The notes under the pieces: generated by a model
What the model was told of the DNA's origin: nothing
What the model saw: the letters and a program-made list of their open reading frames with translations, nothing else
Database searches by the model: none
In this document: in pieces, positions 6,608 through 15,752 of the stretch
Position numbering within the stretch: position 1 is the first letter of the stretch
How the letters are laid out: every line of letters begins with the position of its first letter
Source: an uncultured Lachnospiraceae bacterium
GTDB lineage: Bacteria > Bacillota > Clostridia > Lachnospirales > Lachnospiraceae
Direction of reading: 5' to 3'
NCBI GenBank assembly: GCA_900320485.1
Contig: ONSO01000029.1
Span: forward strand, 1 to 32,814
Length of the DNA stretch: 32,814 nucleotides
Program-made: the position numbers and the translations under genes

Positions 6608-7628
6608 TAAGGTAAGCGTAATTATTCCCGTATATAATGCGGGAGGGAAATTGCGAAGATGTTTGGAAGCAATAATTCAACAAACCTACGTTAACATTGA
6701 AATCATACCTGTTGATGACGGCTCTACGGATGAAAGCTTTTCAATTTGCCGGGAGTTTGCGGAGATTGATAAGAGGATATTGCCGATTCACACGGAGAAT
6801 CAGGGATCCGGTCCTGCCAGAAACATGGGAATCCTTAAGGCAACGGGAAGGTGGGCGTATTTTCCTGATTCCGATGACGTGATCAAGCCAGATACAATTG
6901 AAAAAGCAGTTAAAGCAGCGGAAGAGAACGATAGTGATCTGGTTGTTTTTGGATTTGAGGAGTTGACGGAGAGCGGAAAAAGAATCCGCTTAAAAAAATT
7001 TCCGCAGACACTTTTGGGCGGAGAAGAAGTGCGCCAGAATTATGAAAAACATTTTATAATGGATGAAACATTGCAGATTCAGGGCGCGCCCTGGAACAAG
7101 TTTTTTGATCTGAACGTCGTACGTGAACACGATATTGAATATCCTCCGCTGCGAAGGCATCAGGACGAAGGATTTATATGCAGATACATTGAGCATGTTA
7201 ACAGAGTATGCTTTATCGAAGACGTTTTGTATACATATTACGTAAATGATTCTGCCGCAGTAAACCGTAAATATCCCGTGGATTACGTCGAGTGCGTGCT
7301 GGGGTTATATAACATACGGAAGGATACGATCTTAAAATGGAATCCTCAAAACATGACGGTTCGTGACGTGATCAGTGATGAACTGATATGTAACACCATA
7401 TGGGCATTTGAACTGTCTTTTCATAAAAAGTATGGTTTTAACAGACAAAAAAGATTGGAATGGATGGCCGAGAAGTGTAAGAGGATAGACTTTTCAGAGA
7501 TATCATGGGGAAGAATTAATAAACGACCTTATCAAAGGACGGTGGCACATCTTTTGCCTGATAATCTTAACGCGGCATATGACGTCATCAAGGCGAAAAC
7601 ACTATTGCAACGCATTGTTAGAAAATAA
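6600..7628 (+). CDS. Glycosyltransferase family 2
   Basis: A 342-residue GT-A enzyme with KVSVIIPVYNAGGKLRRC, IEIIPVDDGSTDES, GSGPARNMGI and YFPDSDDVIKP (D90-D93). The acceptor-side part includes QGAPWNKFFD and RHQDEGFICRYIEHV. I chose ATG 6600, which has ACAGGAG nine bases upstream, over the GTG at 6591 that would abut this site. It overlaps the acetyltransferase by eight bases, suggesting coupled translation. Donor and linkage cannot be deduced. Confidence 0.9.
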   Translation: MNDKVSVIIPVYNAGGKLRRCLEAIIQQTYVNIEIIPVDDGSTDESFSICREFAEIDKRILPIHTENQGSGPARNMGILKATGRWAYFPDSDDVIKPDTIEKAVKAAEENDSDLVVFGFEELTESGKRIRLKKFPQTLLGGEEVRQNYEKHFIMDETLQIQGAPWNKFFDLNVVREHDIEYPPLRRHQDEGFICRYIEHVNRVCFIEDVLYTYYVNDSAAVNRKYPVDYVECVLGLYNIRKDTILKWNPQNMTVRDVISDELICNTIWAFELSFHKKYGFNRQKRLEWMAEKCKRIDFSEISWGRINKRPYQRTVAHLLPDNLNAAYDVIKAKTLLQRIVRK

Positions 7629-7655
7629 CTAAAATGATTATTACGTGGTGATCGG

Positions 7656-8534
7656 ATGAAAATTGTGAAATTGAAGGGTGGCTTTGGAAATCAACTGTTT
7701 CAATATGCTTTTGCCAAGCTTATGGAAAGAGAAAGCGGTGAGACGGTTAGTTTGGACGTCAGCCAGTATTCGCTCGTGGGAGATGACAAAATCCGCGTCC
7801 CCCGTTTGTTGGACTTACGGATCAGTTTGCCGGTTGCGTCTGAAGAAGACGTGAGAAAGCTTCTTTTGTTACAACAGAAGTCGCATCCTTCTTCCGTAAA
7901 TTATAAAGCAAACCTGATCATGGAATCATTGATCAATAAAAGATTCTATTTTGAGAAAGACCGTCGATGTCGGGAGGTTTCCTCTTTGATGAAGTATTCA
8001 TACTTTGACGGTTATTGGCAGTCCTATAAATATTGTGATCCCGTAAAAAACATAATTTTACCGGAGATCAAGACAAAACATTCCCTTAGCGATGAAACAT
8101 TGCGGATGATGGAAAACGTGTCACGTGAAAATTCAGTTTTTTTAGGAGTACGCAAAGGCGATTACGAGAAAGAAAAAGAACATTACGGGCAATTTGATAA
8201 CGGTTACTACTTACGGGCCATGTCATATATTGCAGAGAGACTTTATGATCCCGTTTTTTATGTTTTTTCTAATGACGTTCAGTGGTGCAAAGAACACTTG
8301 AAATGGGACGACTTTAACGTACAATATCGAGAACAAGAGCAACAGGTAAGCGATTTAGAAGAATTTTTTATCATGCAGTCCTGCAGAAATGCAATAATCA
8401 TAAATAGTACTTTCCACTGGTGGGCGGCTTATTTGATCGATAATCCGGATAAGATTGTCATTCATCCGTCAAAATGGTTTTTTGATAATAAGCCGATAGA
8501 TATTTATCACCCAGATTGGGTGACGGTGGAATAA
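7656..8534 (+). CDS. Alpha-1,2-fucosyltransferase, GT11 family
   Basis: A 292-residue protein beginning with the GT11 hallmark GGFGNQLFQYAFAKLM. It carries GVRKGDYEKE (166-170 = RKGDY), the variant of the HxRRGDY GDP-fucose-binding motif, then PVFYVFSNDVQWCKEHL and INSTFHWWAAYLIDNPDKIV. These three blocks define bacterial alpha-1,2-fucosyltransferases (WbsJ/FutC type), which use GDP-fucose to make Fuc-alpha-1,2-Gal(NAc). No GDP-fucose synthesis gene is in the window. The second motif residue is Lys instead of the more usual Arg. Confidence 0.9.
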   Translation: MKIVKLKGGFGNQLFQYAFAKLMERESGETVSLDVSQYSLVGDDKIRVPRLLDLRISLPVASEEDVRKLLLLQQKSHPSSVNYKANLIMESLINKRFYFEKDRRCREVSSLMKYSYFDGYWQSYKYCDPVKNIILPEIKTKHSLSDETLRMMENVSRENSVFLGVRKGDYEKEKEHYGQFDNGYYLRAMSYIAERLYDPVFYVFSNDVQWCKEHLKWDDFNVQYREQEQQVSDLEEFFIMQSCRNAIIINSTFHWWAAYLIDNPDKIVIHPSKWFFDNKPIDIYHPDWVTVE

Positions 8535-8558
8535 AGAAGCGTTACGGGTGGTTGAAAC

Positions 8559-9902
8559 ATGGTTGATCAAAGAGAAATGATTGCCAAAGGAAAACTGAAA
8601 AAAATCCATATGGGCATTAAGCCGATCGATCTTTGGCAGTATGTATATCTTTTGATCGTATACGGGTTGACGTTTGCCATCGGGCGAAATAATTACTTGG
8701 AGTTTGGAATTTTATTTTTATTGGCGTTGCCATTTATAAACGAGACGGAGAGATTTTTGGAAATCTGCTTGGTGTTGTCGCCCATTGCTTATTTTTTCTC
8801 GGGAGCAGATGAAGCCGTGTTTAGCCTTTACACAATTTACGTGATATTCCTTGCACTCAGGGGAATCGTAAAACGTGAATTCAGGTTTCCCAAGAATTTG
8901 TGGAGCAGATTGTTTTTGGTCTGTGTATTTTTGATTTCTTATAAACAATCTACGCTTGCAACGTCTTCAGGAATGTTTGAATTGATATATGTGGTAGGTA
9001 TTTCTCTGGCAGTATCTGCTTTGGGAGAAATAGATGACAGGGAACCGTTAAAACGACTGCCTAAACTATGCATGTGCGGAATCTGTACGTATGCGTTGAT
9101 CTTGGTCATTCATCCTGTTATCAGAGATGGAAGATATACCATCTCTAATGACGTGAACGTAAACACTTTGGGACTCTCTGCCGCCATTATGACGACTATT
9201 GTTTTGATAGATCTGTTACATGATTGGTACGGCAAATTAAGAGGGCCGCGCATATTAATCGCTTTGACAGGTTTTGCCGAGGTCCTGATGACCGGATCAA
9301 GAAACAGCTTCATGGCACTGGCAGGATCGGTTTTTCTTTTCTTGATCATGAAAGGGTGGAGAAATAAAAAGCTGTGGAAGGCTGTGCTTGGAAGCGGTAT
9401 TCTGACTCTGTTGGCACTTTTAGGGATTTACGTGGCTTTGAAGAGCGGAATGATCATGGATGCATCAAGAATTGACATAGAAAAAATGATAAGCTCCGGC
9501 GGGACTAACAGAGTTCACGTATGGAAGGAAATCATTCCCTACGTATACAAGAATTGTTTTTACTGGGGCTTGGGACCCGGAAAATATGGAACACACGTAA
9601 TATTACAGAAATTGGTATTCAGGAGTTATTCCCATGCGCATAATACGCTGGTCGAAGCTTTTGCGGAAACGGGTATCGTAGGATTTGTCCTTATGACGAT
9701 TTTGCTGATTGGCACGGGTATTCAGGCGTTTCGACTTTTGAAAAAGAATAGGAATGGGTACAGAATAGTTTTTTTCTTCATCTGTACCATGTTCGCCGGC
9801 ATCGGGGAATCCTATTTTAATGACATTGTCCTGTGGCTCCCCATTGGTATGCTTGGATTCCCGTGGAATAGCACCGTCAGTGACAGGACGGAAGACAGGT
9901 GA
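8559..9902 (+). CDS. O-antigen/exopolysaccharide polymerase (Wzy-like)
   Basis: A 447-residue polytopic membrane protein with roughly ten to twelve hydrophobic segments. The large outer loop region holds SGGTNRVHVWKEIIPYVYKN, WGLGPGKYG and SYSHAHNTLVEAFAETGIVGF, matching the O-antigen ligase/polymerase family (PF04932) His-containing signature 'H.HN..l...ae.G..G'. It would join repeat units into polymer at the outer face of the membrane. Its position before the flippase fits. It carries no tetratricopeptide extension, so Wzy is likelier than a glycan ligase. Confidence 0.85.
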   Translation: MVDQREMIAKGKLKKIHMGIKPIDLWQYVYLLIVYGLTFAIGRNNYLEFGILFLLALPFINETERFLEICLVLSPIAYFFSGADEAVFSLYTIYVIFLALRGIVKREFRFPKNLWSRLFLVCVFLISYKQSTLATSSGMFELIYVVGISLAVSALGEIDDREPLKRLPKLCMCGICTYALILVIHPVIRDGRYTISNDVNVNTLGLSAAIMTTIVLIDLLHDWYGKLRGPRILIALTGFAEVLMTGSRNSFMALAGSVFLFLIMKGWRNKKLWKAVLGSGILTLLALLGIYVALKSGMIMDASRIDIEKMISSGGTNRVHVWKEIIPYVYKNCFYWGLGPGKYGTHVILQKLVFRSYSHAHNTLVEAFAETGIVGFVLMTILLIGTGIQAFRLLKKNRNGYRIVFFFICTMFAGIGESYFNDIVLWLPIGMLGFPWNSTVSDRTEDR

Positions 9903-9906
9903 TCAA

Positions 9907-11352
9907 ATGGGGAAGAATACTTCTTTGAAGAGAAACATCCTGTATCAGGGATCATATCAGGCGTTCATGCTTCTCATTCCTCTCATTATTTCCCCGTACG
10001 TGACCCGGGTTTTGGGAAGTGAGGCACTTGGCAACTATGCTTTTTCCAATACAAATGCTTATTACTTTGTGATGTTTGCAATGCTGGGGATCGCGAGGTA
10101 TGGGCAAAGAGCCATGGCAACGGTAAGGGAAAGAAAAGAGGAACTTCGTAAAGCCTTTTGGAGTCTTTTTTTTGTACATTGTTGTGCCTCGGTGATCGCG
10201 TTGATCGGCTATAGTGTTTTCTTTTGTCTTTTTATTGAAAAGCAACGTCAAAGCCTATACGTGATTCAGGAATTATACGTGTTATCGGCGCTTTTTGACG
10301 TTACGTGGTTTTTCTACGGACTGGAAGATTTTAAAAGCGTGATTTATAAGAATTTCTTTGTGAAGGCAGCGGAACTGATATGCGTGTTTACGTTTGTCAA
10401 AGGCCCTGAGGATCTGGAGAAGTATGCTTTCATTGTTTCGTCTTCTTTGCTTTTTGGACAGATGATCATGCTGCCACAGGTGATCAAAAGAGTACCTCCC
10501 GTCCGGTTTAGCGTTTCAGACGCGTTGAAGCACGTAAAGCCGTTGTTTACGCTTTGGATCTCAGTTGTCGCGGTAGCTTTATATACGGTATTTGACAAAA
10601 CTTTACTGGGGTTAATGACGGAAAAAAGAAATGTGGCTTTTTATGAATATGCGGACAGGTTGGTCAGAGCTCCCGTGTCTTTGATCACGGCCATTGGTAC
10701 CGTCACGTATCCCAGAATGTGTAACCTGCTTGCCAAGGATGAAGAGAATGATTCTGCCCAAAACATACTGTCCCATTCCATCACCTTGACGGCTTTTTTG
10801 GCATGTGGAGCCGTAGGGGGATTTGTGGCGCTGGCTACCGATTTTGGCGTGCTTTATTATGGCGAGGAGTTTAAGGTCAGCGGAAATATTATGTTTGCTT
10901 TGTCTCCCGTCATCCTTTTTATTACGTTAGGAGACATTTTAAGGACGCAGGTTTTAATTCCCAGAAAAAAGGATCAGATTTATGCCGCGATTATTTGCGG
11001 AAATTCGGTGGTGAATCTTGTGGCCTCCATTCTGTTAATTCCGGTATGGGGGATCTATGGGGCCGTGATCGGAACAGGCTTGGCGGAAGCCTTCGGACTG
11101 AGTGCGTGTATGGCTTTTTGCAGAAAACATTATTCTGTTGGCAAAATGATAAAAGAAGTGATGCCTTTCATTATGGCAGGCTGTTTGGCGGTTGTTGTCG
11201 TTTATGTCATGAAAACCGGTTTGCAGTTAGAGAACACGTGGCTGTCTTTAGGCGCACGTGCTGGAATCTTTGGCATATGCTATGTGTTGATTTGCGCAGT
11301 CCATTTGTGGATGAAAAAGCGCGAATTGATTCAAAGCATCATTAGAGCATAA
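9907..11352 (+). CDS. Polysaccharide repeat-unit flippase (Wzx-like)
   Basis: A 481-residue polytopic protein of the polysaccharide transport MATE-like superfamily: LKRNILYQGSYQAFMLLIPL, IISPYVTRVLGSEALGNYAF, WFFYGLEDF, LLGLMTEKRNVAFYEYADRL and about twelve to fourteen membrane segments to the C-terminus. It would move the lipid-linked repeat unit across the membrane before polymerisation. ATG 9907 was chosen because it starts with the conserved SLKRNILYQ; the longer upstream frame would overlap wzy by over 80 bases. Confidence 0.9.
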   Translation: MGKNTSLKRNILYQGSYQAFMLLIPLIISPYVTRVLGSEALGNYAFSNTNAYYFVMFAMLGIARYGQRAMATVRERKEELRKAFWSLFFVHCCASVIALIGYSVFFCLFIEKQRQSLYVIQELYVLSALFDVTWFFYGLEDFKSVIYKNFFVKAAELICVFTFVKGPEDLEKYAFIVSSSLLFGQMIMLPQVIKRVPPVRFSVSDALKHVKPLFTLWISVVAVALYTVFDKTLLGLMTEKRNVAFYEYADRLVRAPVSLITAIGTVTYPRMCNLLAKDEENDSAQNILSHSITLTAFLACGAVGGFVALATDFGVLYYGEEFKVSGNIMFALSPVILFITLGDILRTQVLIPRKKDQIYAAIICGNSVVNLVASILLIPVWGIYGAVIGTGLAEAFGLSACMAFCRKHYSVGKMIKEVMPFIMAGCLAVVVVYVMKTGLQLENTWLSLGARAGIFGICYVLICAVHLWMKKRELIQSIIRA

Positions 11353-11354
11353 GC

Positions 11355-11990
11355 GTGGTGGAAAATGAAGACGTTGATTTCAAAAAGTTGCCCGATAAAT
11401 TTGTATTAAAGACAAATCACGGTTCAGGGACAAACGTGATCGTAAGGGAGAAGAAAAAAGCGTGCAGGCGGAGAATTAAAAGAACGCTGGATGATTGGAT
11501 GCAGATTGATTATGCATTTAACACGGGCTTTGAAATGCACTATTCGCGTATTCGGCCAAAGATTATTGCTGAACAATATCTGGAAGCGGAAAACGGTGAA
11601 TTGCAGGATTATAAATTCCTGTGTTTTCATGGTGAGGTGTATTATTGCTGGGTCGATCTTGGAAGGTATACCAAACACGTTCGCAACGTATATGACCTCA
11701 ATTGGCGGCTTCAGCCATGGAATCAGGGAAAAAAGGAGAATGCGGATCATCTGTTGGAAAGACCGCAGAATTTTGATAAAATGATAGAATTGGCACGCAC
11801 GCCGTGCCAGGGCTTTTCGCACGTAAGAGTTGATCTGTATAACGTAAAAGGAAGAATCTATTTTGGAGAAATGACCTTTACTAATGGCAGTGGGCTTGAT
11901 CCGATTTTGCCCAGTGAATACGACGAGCTTCTCGGAAGCCTTTGGAAGATTGACGCAGCCGTACCGGAAGAATATTTGCATAATGCCTGA
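11355..11990 (+). CDS. N-terminally truncated TupA-like ATP-grasp protein
   Basis: A 211-residue protein with DKFVLKTNHGSGTNVIVREK, IAEQYLEAENGELQDYKFLC, FSHVRVDLYNVKGRIYFGEM and TFTNGSGLDPILPSEYD. This is the ATP-grasp fold of TupA-like proteins (PF14305), found in teichuronopeptide and capsule loci and thought to attach amino acids or similar groups. Full members have about 70-90 more residues before 'F..LP..FVLK.NHGSG'; here the frame begins with GTG at 11355, two bases after the flippase stop, right inside the 'DVDFKKLPDKF' segment. No ribosome site is evident. It is probably a 5'-deleted remnant, though the catalytic part is intact and coupled translation cannot be excluded. Confidence 0.7.
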   Translation: MVENEDVDFKKLPDKFVLKTNHGSGTNVIVREKKKACRRRIKRTLDDWMQIDYAFNTGFEMHYSRIRPKIIAEQYLEAENGELQDYKFLCFHGEVYYCWVDLGRYTKHVRNVYDLNWRLQPWNQGKKENADHLLERPQNFDKMIELARTPCQGFSHVRVDLYNVKGRIYFGEMTFTNGSGLDPILPSEYDELLGSLWKIDAAVPEEYLHNA

Positions 11991-12115
11991 CATCTTAGAA
12001 TAGATCAATTTTTTGTGGCTTTGTATCATTCCCATCATTTTGAAATTGAGGTATCCTTATACTGTAAAAAAACGATTTACCGAAGGCGGGAAGGCCATTC
12101 GGGTTTGTTCAACGT
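11991..12115. other. Intergenic gap between polysaccharide and hemicellulose blocks
   Basis: The gap holds no recognisable gene. A TTGAAA (12040) and a TATACT (12058) are present but only 12 bases apart, so I do not call a promoter. A weak CCGAA/TTCGG hairpin lies near 12080-12103. The ribosome site of the GH43 gene follows. Confidence 0.4.
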
Positions 12116-12123
12116 AAGGAGGG
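12116..12123 (+). promoter_or_regulatory. Strong ribosome binding site marking the original GH43 start
   Basis: AAGGAGGG at 12116-12123 lies ten bases before ATG 12134. The short frame from that ATG reads MKLLNYTRLK and stops at TGA. This site belongs to the following glycosidase gene and shows that its authentic start is out of frame with the body. Confidence 0.6.
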
Positions 12124-12133
12124 TACTCGCGGC

Positions 12134-14075
12134 ATGAAGTTATTGAATTATACGAGATTAAAATGAGAATGGTTCATGGACGGCCTTGAACCATAATTCC
12201 GGCGTGCTGTTTGTAAAGGCGACGGAGAATGAGAATGGATCACTGAATCCCAAGAGCTTAAAAAACCCCTGGCTGTTTTCCCTGCGGGAAGGCGGCTATG
12301 GGGTTTTTGCGGTTCGGACGCTGGCAGACGGAGGGGACGATACGGAGGATCTGGGAACGGCGGTCTTCTGGACCACGCAGGATCTTTTGCGGTATGAAGA
12401 GCGGGGGCTGGTAAAGCTCTCCGACGCACCGGTCCGGGAAGTGCGCTGCGATCAGGCAGGGAATGGTTACGTGCTGCAGTGGAAGCTTGGAAACGGGGAG
12501 TGGAAGGAGAGAAAGCTGGAGTCCCTTGATGAGCTTCGGTTAAATGATCAGGCGGTGAAGCTTGCGGGCGCTCCTTTGGCGGAGGAGGCGGTATTGGCAG
12601 CAGAAGGGGAGGCAAGACGCACCGGCGCGGAAGCAACGGCTTTGACGGGCGCAGATGAAAAGGGCGGTCTGCCGGTCCCGGGAGAGATCCAGGGGTGCGT
12701 GGCGCGCAACGTGATTGAGATCCCGGATGCCCTGGGAGAATACCTGAAAAAGAAGCTGATGCCCGCAGAGAACATAGGCGTGGAAGCCCCGGAGGAAATC
12801 CGCGTGAGCCTCGGAAAGGGAAGCCGGACAGGGGCGGAGGGCCTGGAAGGTTCGGATGCTTTGGCGGGAGCGGAAGGCCCGGATGCTTTGGCGGGAGCGG
12901 AAGACCCGGAAGTTCAGGAAGCATGGGAGCAACTGAAAAAGGAACTTTTAGACGTTCGCGTAAAGGCGCTTTACAGTGATGGCACAAAGGTGCCGAAGAA
13001 GGTTTTGTGGAATGCGGCGGACATTGCCAAGATCGATGTTTCCAGACCGGGGCGTTATGCCCTTCGGGGAAAGCTGACCCAGCCGCATTTTGAATTTCCC
13101 ATTTGTACGGACCGGGCAGACCCTTGCGTGTGCCGCTGGAACGGAAAATATTACTATATTGCGACAAATGACGCAGACTTTAATCATACCCTGTACATGC
13201 GATGCGCGGACACGCTGGAGGGGATCCGGGATGCCGAGGAGCATCTGATATTGGACAGCACAACCTACGAGGGGATCGGCGGACTTTTATGGGCACCGGA
13301 ATTTCACGTGATCGACGGCAGGATGTATTTGTTCCATGCATGCACGCCGGGACCGTTTTTCTGTGAGGAGAGTCACGTGATGGAGCTTCGGGAGGGCGGA
13401 GATCCGCTTAAGAAGGAAGACTGGTCAAGGCCAAAGCGGGTAGTGAATGCCGACGGCAGTGACATTTGTGAGATGGGCAAGGAAATCACCCTGGACATGA
13501 CGGAGTTTGAATGGCAGGGAGAGCTTTACGCCATCTGGTCACAGCGTCAGTTCCTTCCGAAGGACCTTGGCGCATGGCTGTATATCGCAAAGCTTGACCG
13601 CAAGGAGCCGTGGAAGCTTGCAAGTAAGTCGGTGGTTCTTTCTAAGCCGGAGTATGGCTGGGCCAATAATCACACCTTTGTGGATGAGGGGCCGTTTGCC
13701 TTGATCCGCGGGGACAAGCTATACGTGACGTTTTCTTCCGCAGCGGTGGACAGTACTTACGTGGTAGGGCTTTTGCAGATTGAGAAGGGGAAGGATCTTT
13801 TGGATCCCGGGAACTGGAGAAAGAATAATTACCCGCTGTTTACTTCAAGGAGCTATGCAGGGGAGTATGGCACCGGGCATAATGCTTACGTGACGGATGA
13901 GGATGGCATTACGTGGAATACGTATCACGCAAGGCCGGGAGTCGACGGGCCAAGGAGTACCGGCATCCGGAGGGTTCATTTCGACGTGGACGGGGAACCC
14001 ATGCTGGACGTGACGGAGGAGCTTGATCTTCGTGAAGGATGCAGGGATTTTGAGACGGTGTTAGTGATGGGGTAA
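12134..14075 (+). CDS. GH43-type glycosidase with disrupted 5' end
   Basis: The body from TTG 12186 encodes 629 residues starting LNHNSGVLFVKATENENG. An N-terminal beta-rich domain is followed by a five-bladed GH43-like domain from about residue 300: FPICTDRADPCVCRWNGKYY (Asp of blade one), WAPEFHVIDGRMYLF (Glu-containing blade), and CEMGKEITLDMTEFEWQGEL. It probably acts on arabinose/xylose side chains; no signal peptide is seen. The start is damaged. A strong ribosome site and ATG 12134 give MKLLNYTRLK then a stop, while LNHNSG resumes in another frame; intact relatives, as I recall them, have about 20 more residues between the two. Either TTG 12186 is used weakly or the gene is silent. A low-complexity insertion with two 27-bp repeats lies near 12853-12903. 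Confidence 0.75.
12853..12906 (+). repeat. 27-bp direct repeat, two copies, in GH43 linker
   Basis: The 24 bases from 12853 (CGGATGCTTTGGCGGGAGCG...) recur exactly at 12880-12903. The unit is 27 bp and encodes PDALAGAEG-type residues in frame. It lies in a Gly/Ala/Glu-rich linker between the N-terminal domain and the GH43 domain. Confidence 0.8.
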
Positions 14076-14106
14076 TGAAAAAAATTATAATATGGAGGGC
14101 GATGAA

Positions 14107-15648
14107 ATGATCAGAGTTGTAAAGACGGAAAATGGTTACGTAAAAGGGATTCCCGCAGCGGATCCCAGGTACACGGCGTTTAAGGGGATTCCCTTTGCGG
14201 CGCCGCCCGTTGGAGAGAACAGGTGGCGTGCACCCCAGCCTGCGGCTGATTGGGAGGGGATAAAGGAGTGCTATCAGTTTGCACCCATCTCCGTACAGGA
14301 TACGCCGGGCCTCGGAACAGATATTTACTGCCGTGAATGGCACGTGGATCCCGAGATTCCCATGGATGAGGATTGTCTGTACTTAAACGTTTGGACGGGA
14401 GCAAAATCCGCAGACGAGAAGCTGCCCGTTGTGGTTTGGTTCTTTGGCGGCGGTTTCCAGTGGGGATATCCCGCTGAGATGGAGTTCGACGGCGAGAGAG
14501 TTGCGAGGCGCGGGGTTGTAGTGGTTTCCGTGAACTATCGTCTGAACGTATTTGGATTTATGGCTCATCCCGAGCTTTCCGAAAAGCAGGCTGATGCACC
14601 TACAAACTTTGGACTTTTGGATCAGCAGGCAGGTCTTAAGTGGGTACAGAGAAACATTGCGGCTTTTGGCGGCGATCCCGAGAAGGTGACCATCGCAGGT
14701 CAGTCTGCCGGCGGCGGAAGCGTTATGGCACAGGTTACCTGTCCGGCTAATACCGGATTGTTCCGCGGCGCCATCGTACAGAGCGGCCTGATCAGCAGTC
14801 CCTATGATGACGGCGGCTTTGGAAGCGAGACATTGGAATCTGCAGAGAAGAACGGTGAAGCATTCCTGAAGTTCCTTGGGGTTTCTTCCATTGACGAGGC
14901 AAGAAAAATTGACGCAAAGACGCTGCTTCAGAAGTATGATGAATTTGTGCCCGGGCTGATGCTTGGAGCGACGGAGGGGCCTCACAGAATGTTCCCCGTG
15001 GCGGACATGAAGTTCTGCTTTGGCAATTCCATGAAGCTGTTCATGGAAGGAAAGCACGTACCCGTAAAGCTGATGGCGGGTAATACGGGTGATGAGTTCC
15101 CCAGTGCCATTTTTGCAAAAACTCAGGAGGAATTTACCGATAAGGTAAAATCCTGCTTTGGGGAGCAGGCAGGGCAGTTCCTGGCATTCCCTGAGGCGGG
15201 CGGAAAGATGGGGGATGCAGGATATGCTCCCGTCAGCGGCATTGAATGTGCGGTGAAGTCCGTAGCGTTAAAGGCGCAGGAGAATGGGGACGGTCCCGTG
15301 TATTACTATCGCTTCGAGCCGGATATCCCCGGCTGGGACAATCCCGGTACCTTCCATTCCGTGGAGCTCTGGTTCTTCTTTGAGACGCTGGCAAAGTGCT
15401 GGAGGCCTTTCAAGGGGCACCATTATGATCTGGCGCGTCAGATGTGTGATTACTGGTGTAACTTCATTAAGACAGGGGATCCCAATGGCGTCGGGACGGA
15501 TGGCGAGGAGTTGCCGAAGTGGCTTCCTTATACGCGCGAGGGACGGGATGGCATGAGCTTTGCTTCCCAAGGCGCAACGCCTCAGCACGGAGAGACGGAA
15601 TTCATGCGGTTCCTTGTGGATCATAAGATCGAGGCGGTCTTAAAGTAA
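14107..15648 (+). CDS. Type B carboxylesterase
   Basis: A 513-residue alpha/beta hydrolase of the COesterase family (PF00135). Motifs in order: FKGIPFAAPPVGENRW, EDCLYLNVWTG, FFGGGFQWGY (oxyanion loop), VSVNYRLNVFGF, GLLDQQAGLKWVQRNIAAFG, the nucleophile elbow GQSAGGGS with Ser200, and TFHSVELWFFF with the catalytic His. It lacks a signal peptide and probably removes acyl or aryl esters from oligosaccharides in the cytoplasm, fitting its place between two GH43 genes. I chose ATG 14107 because GGAGG lies eight bases upstream; ATG 14092 would contain this site. It follows the first GH43 gene by about 30 bases, so the two are probably cotranscribed. Confidence 0.9.
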   Translation: MIRVVKTENGYVKGIPAADPRYTAFKGIPFAAPPVGENRWRAPQPAADWEGIKECYQFAPISVQDTPGLGTDIYCREWHVDPEIPMDEDCLYLNVWTGAKSADEKLPVVVWFFGGGFQWGYPAEMEFDGERVARRGVVVVSVNYRLNVFGFMAHPELSEKQADAPTNFGLLDQQAGLKWVQRNIAAFGGDPEKVTIAGQSAGGGSVMAQVTCPANTGLFRGAIVQSGLISSPYDDGGFGSETLESAEKNGEAFLKFLGVSSIDEARKIDAKTLLQKYDEFVPGLMLGATEGPHRMFPVADMKFCFGNSMKLFMEGKHVPVKLMAGNTGDEFPSAIFAKTQEEFTDKVKSCFGEQAGQFLAFPEAGGKMGDAGYAPVSGIECAVKSVALKAQENGDGPVYYYRFEPDIPGWDNPGTFHSVELWFFFETLAKCWRPFKGHHYDLARQMCDYWCNFIKTGDPNGVGTDGEELPKWLPYTREGRDGMSFASQGATPQHGETEFMRFLVDHKIEAVLK

Positions 15649-15663
15649 AAGAAAGTAAAAGTG

Positions 15664-15708
15664 CGGGCCCGCAAGGCGAAAGATGGCAGATTCGTTTTGG
15701 CGGGCCCG
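15664..15708 (+). other. Inverted repeat (hairpin) between esterase and xylosidase genes
   Basis: CGGGCCCGC at 15664-15672 is complementary to GCGGGCCCG at 15700-15708, separated by 27 bases. There is no T tract behind it, so it is not a standard intrinsic terminator; it may stabilise the 3' end of the upstream message. Confidence 0.6.
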
Positions 15709-15752
15709 TAAGACGATAAACGTAAAATTATGCAGTAAACGTGAATTTGAGA

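Noticed and set aside
12040..12063. TTGAAA and TATACT as a promoter for the GH43 gene.
   Set aside because: The spacer is only 12 bases, too short for a SigA promoter.
12148..13167. A 339-codon minus-strand frame inside the GH43 gene.
   Set aside because: Proline/leucine/serine-rich shadow of a Gly/Ala/Glu-rich coding region with clear glycosidase text on the plus strand.
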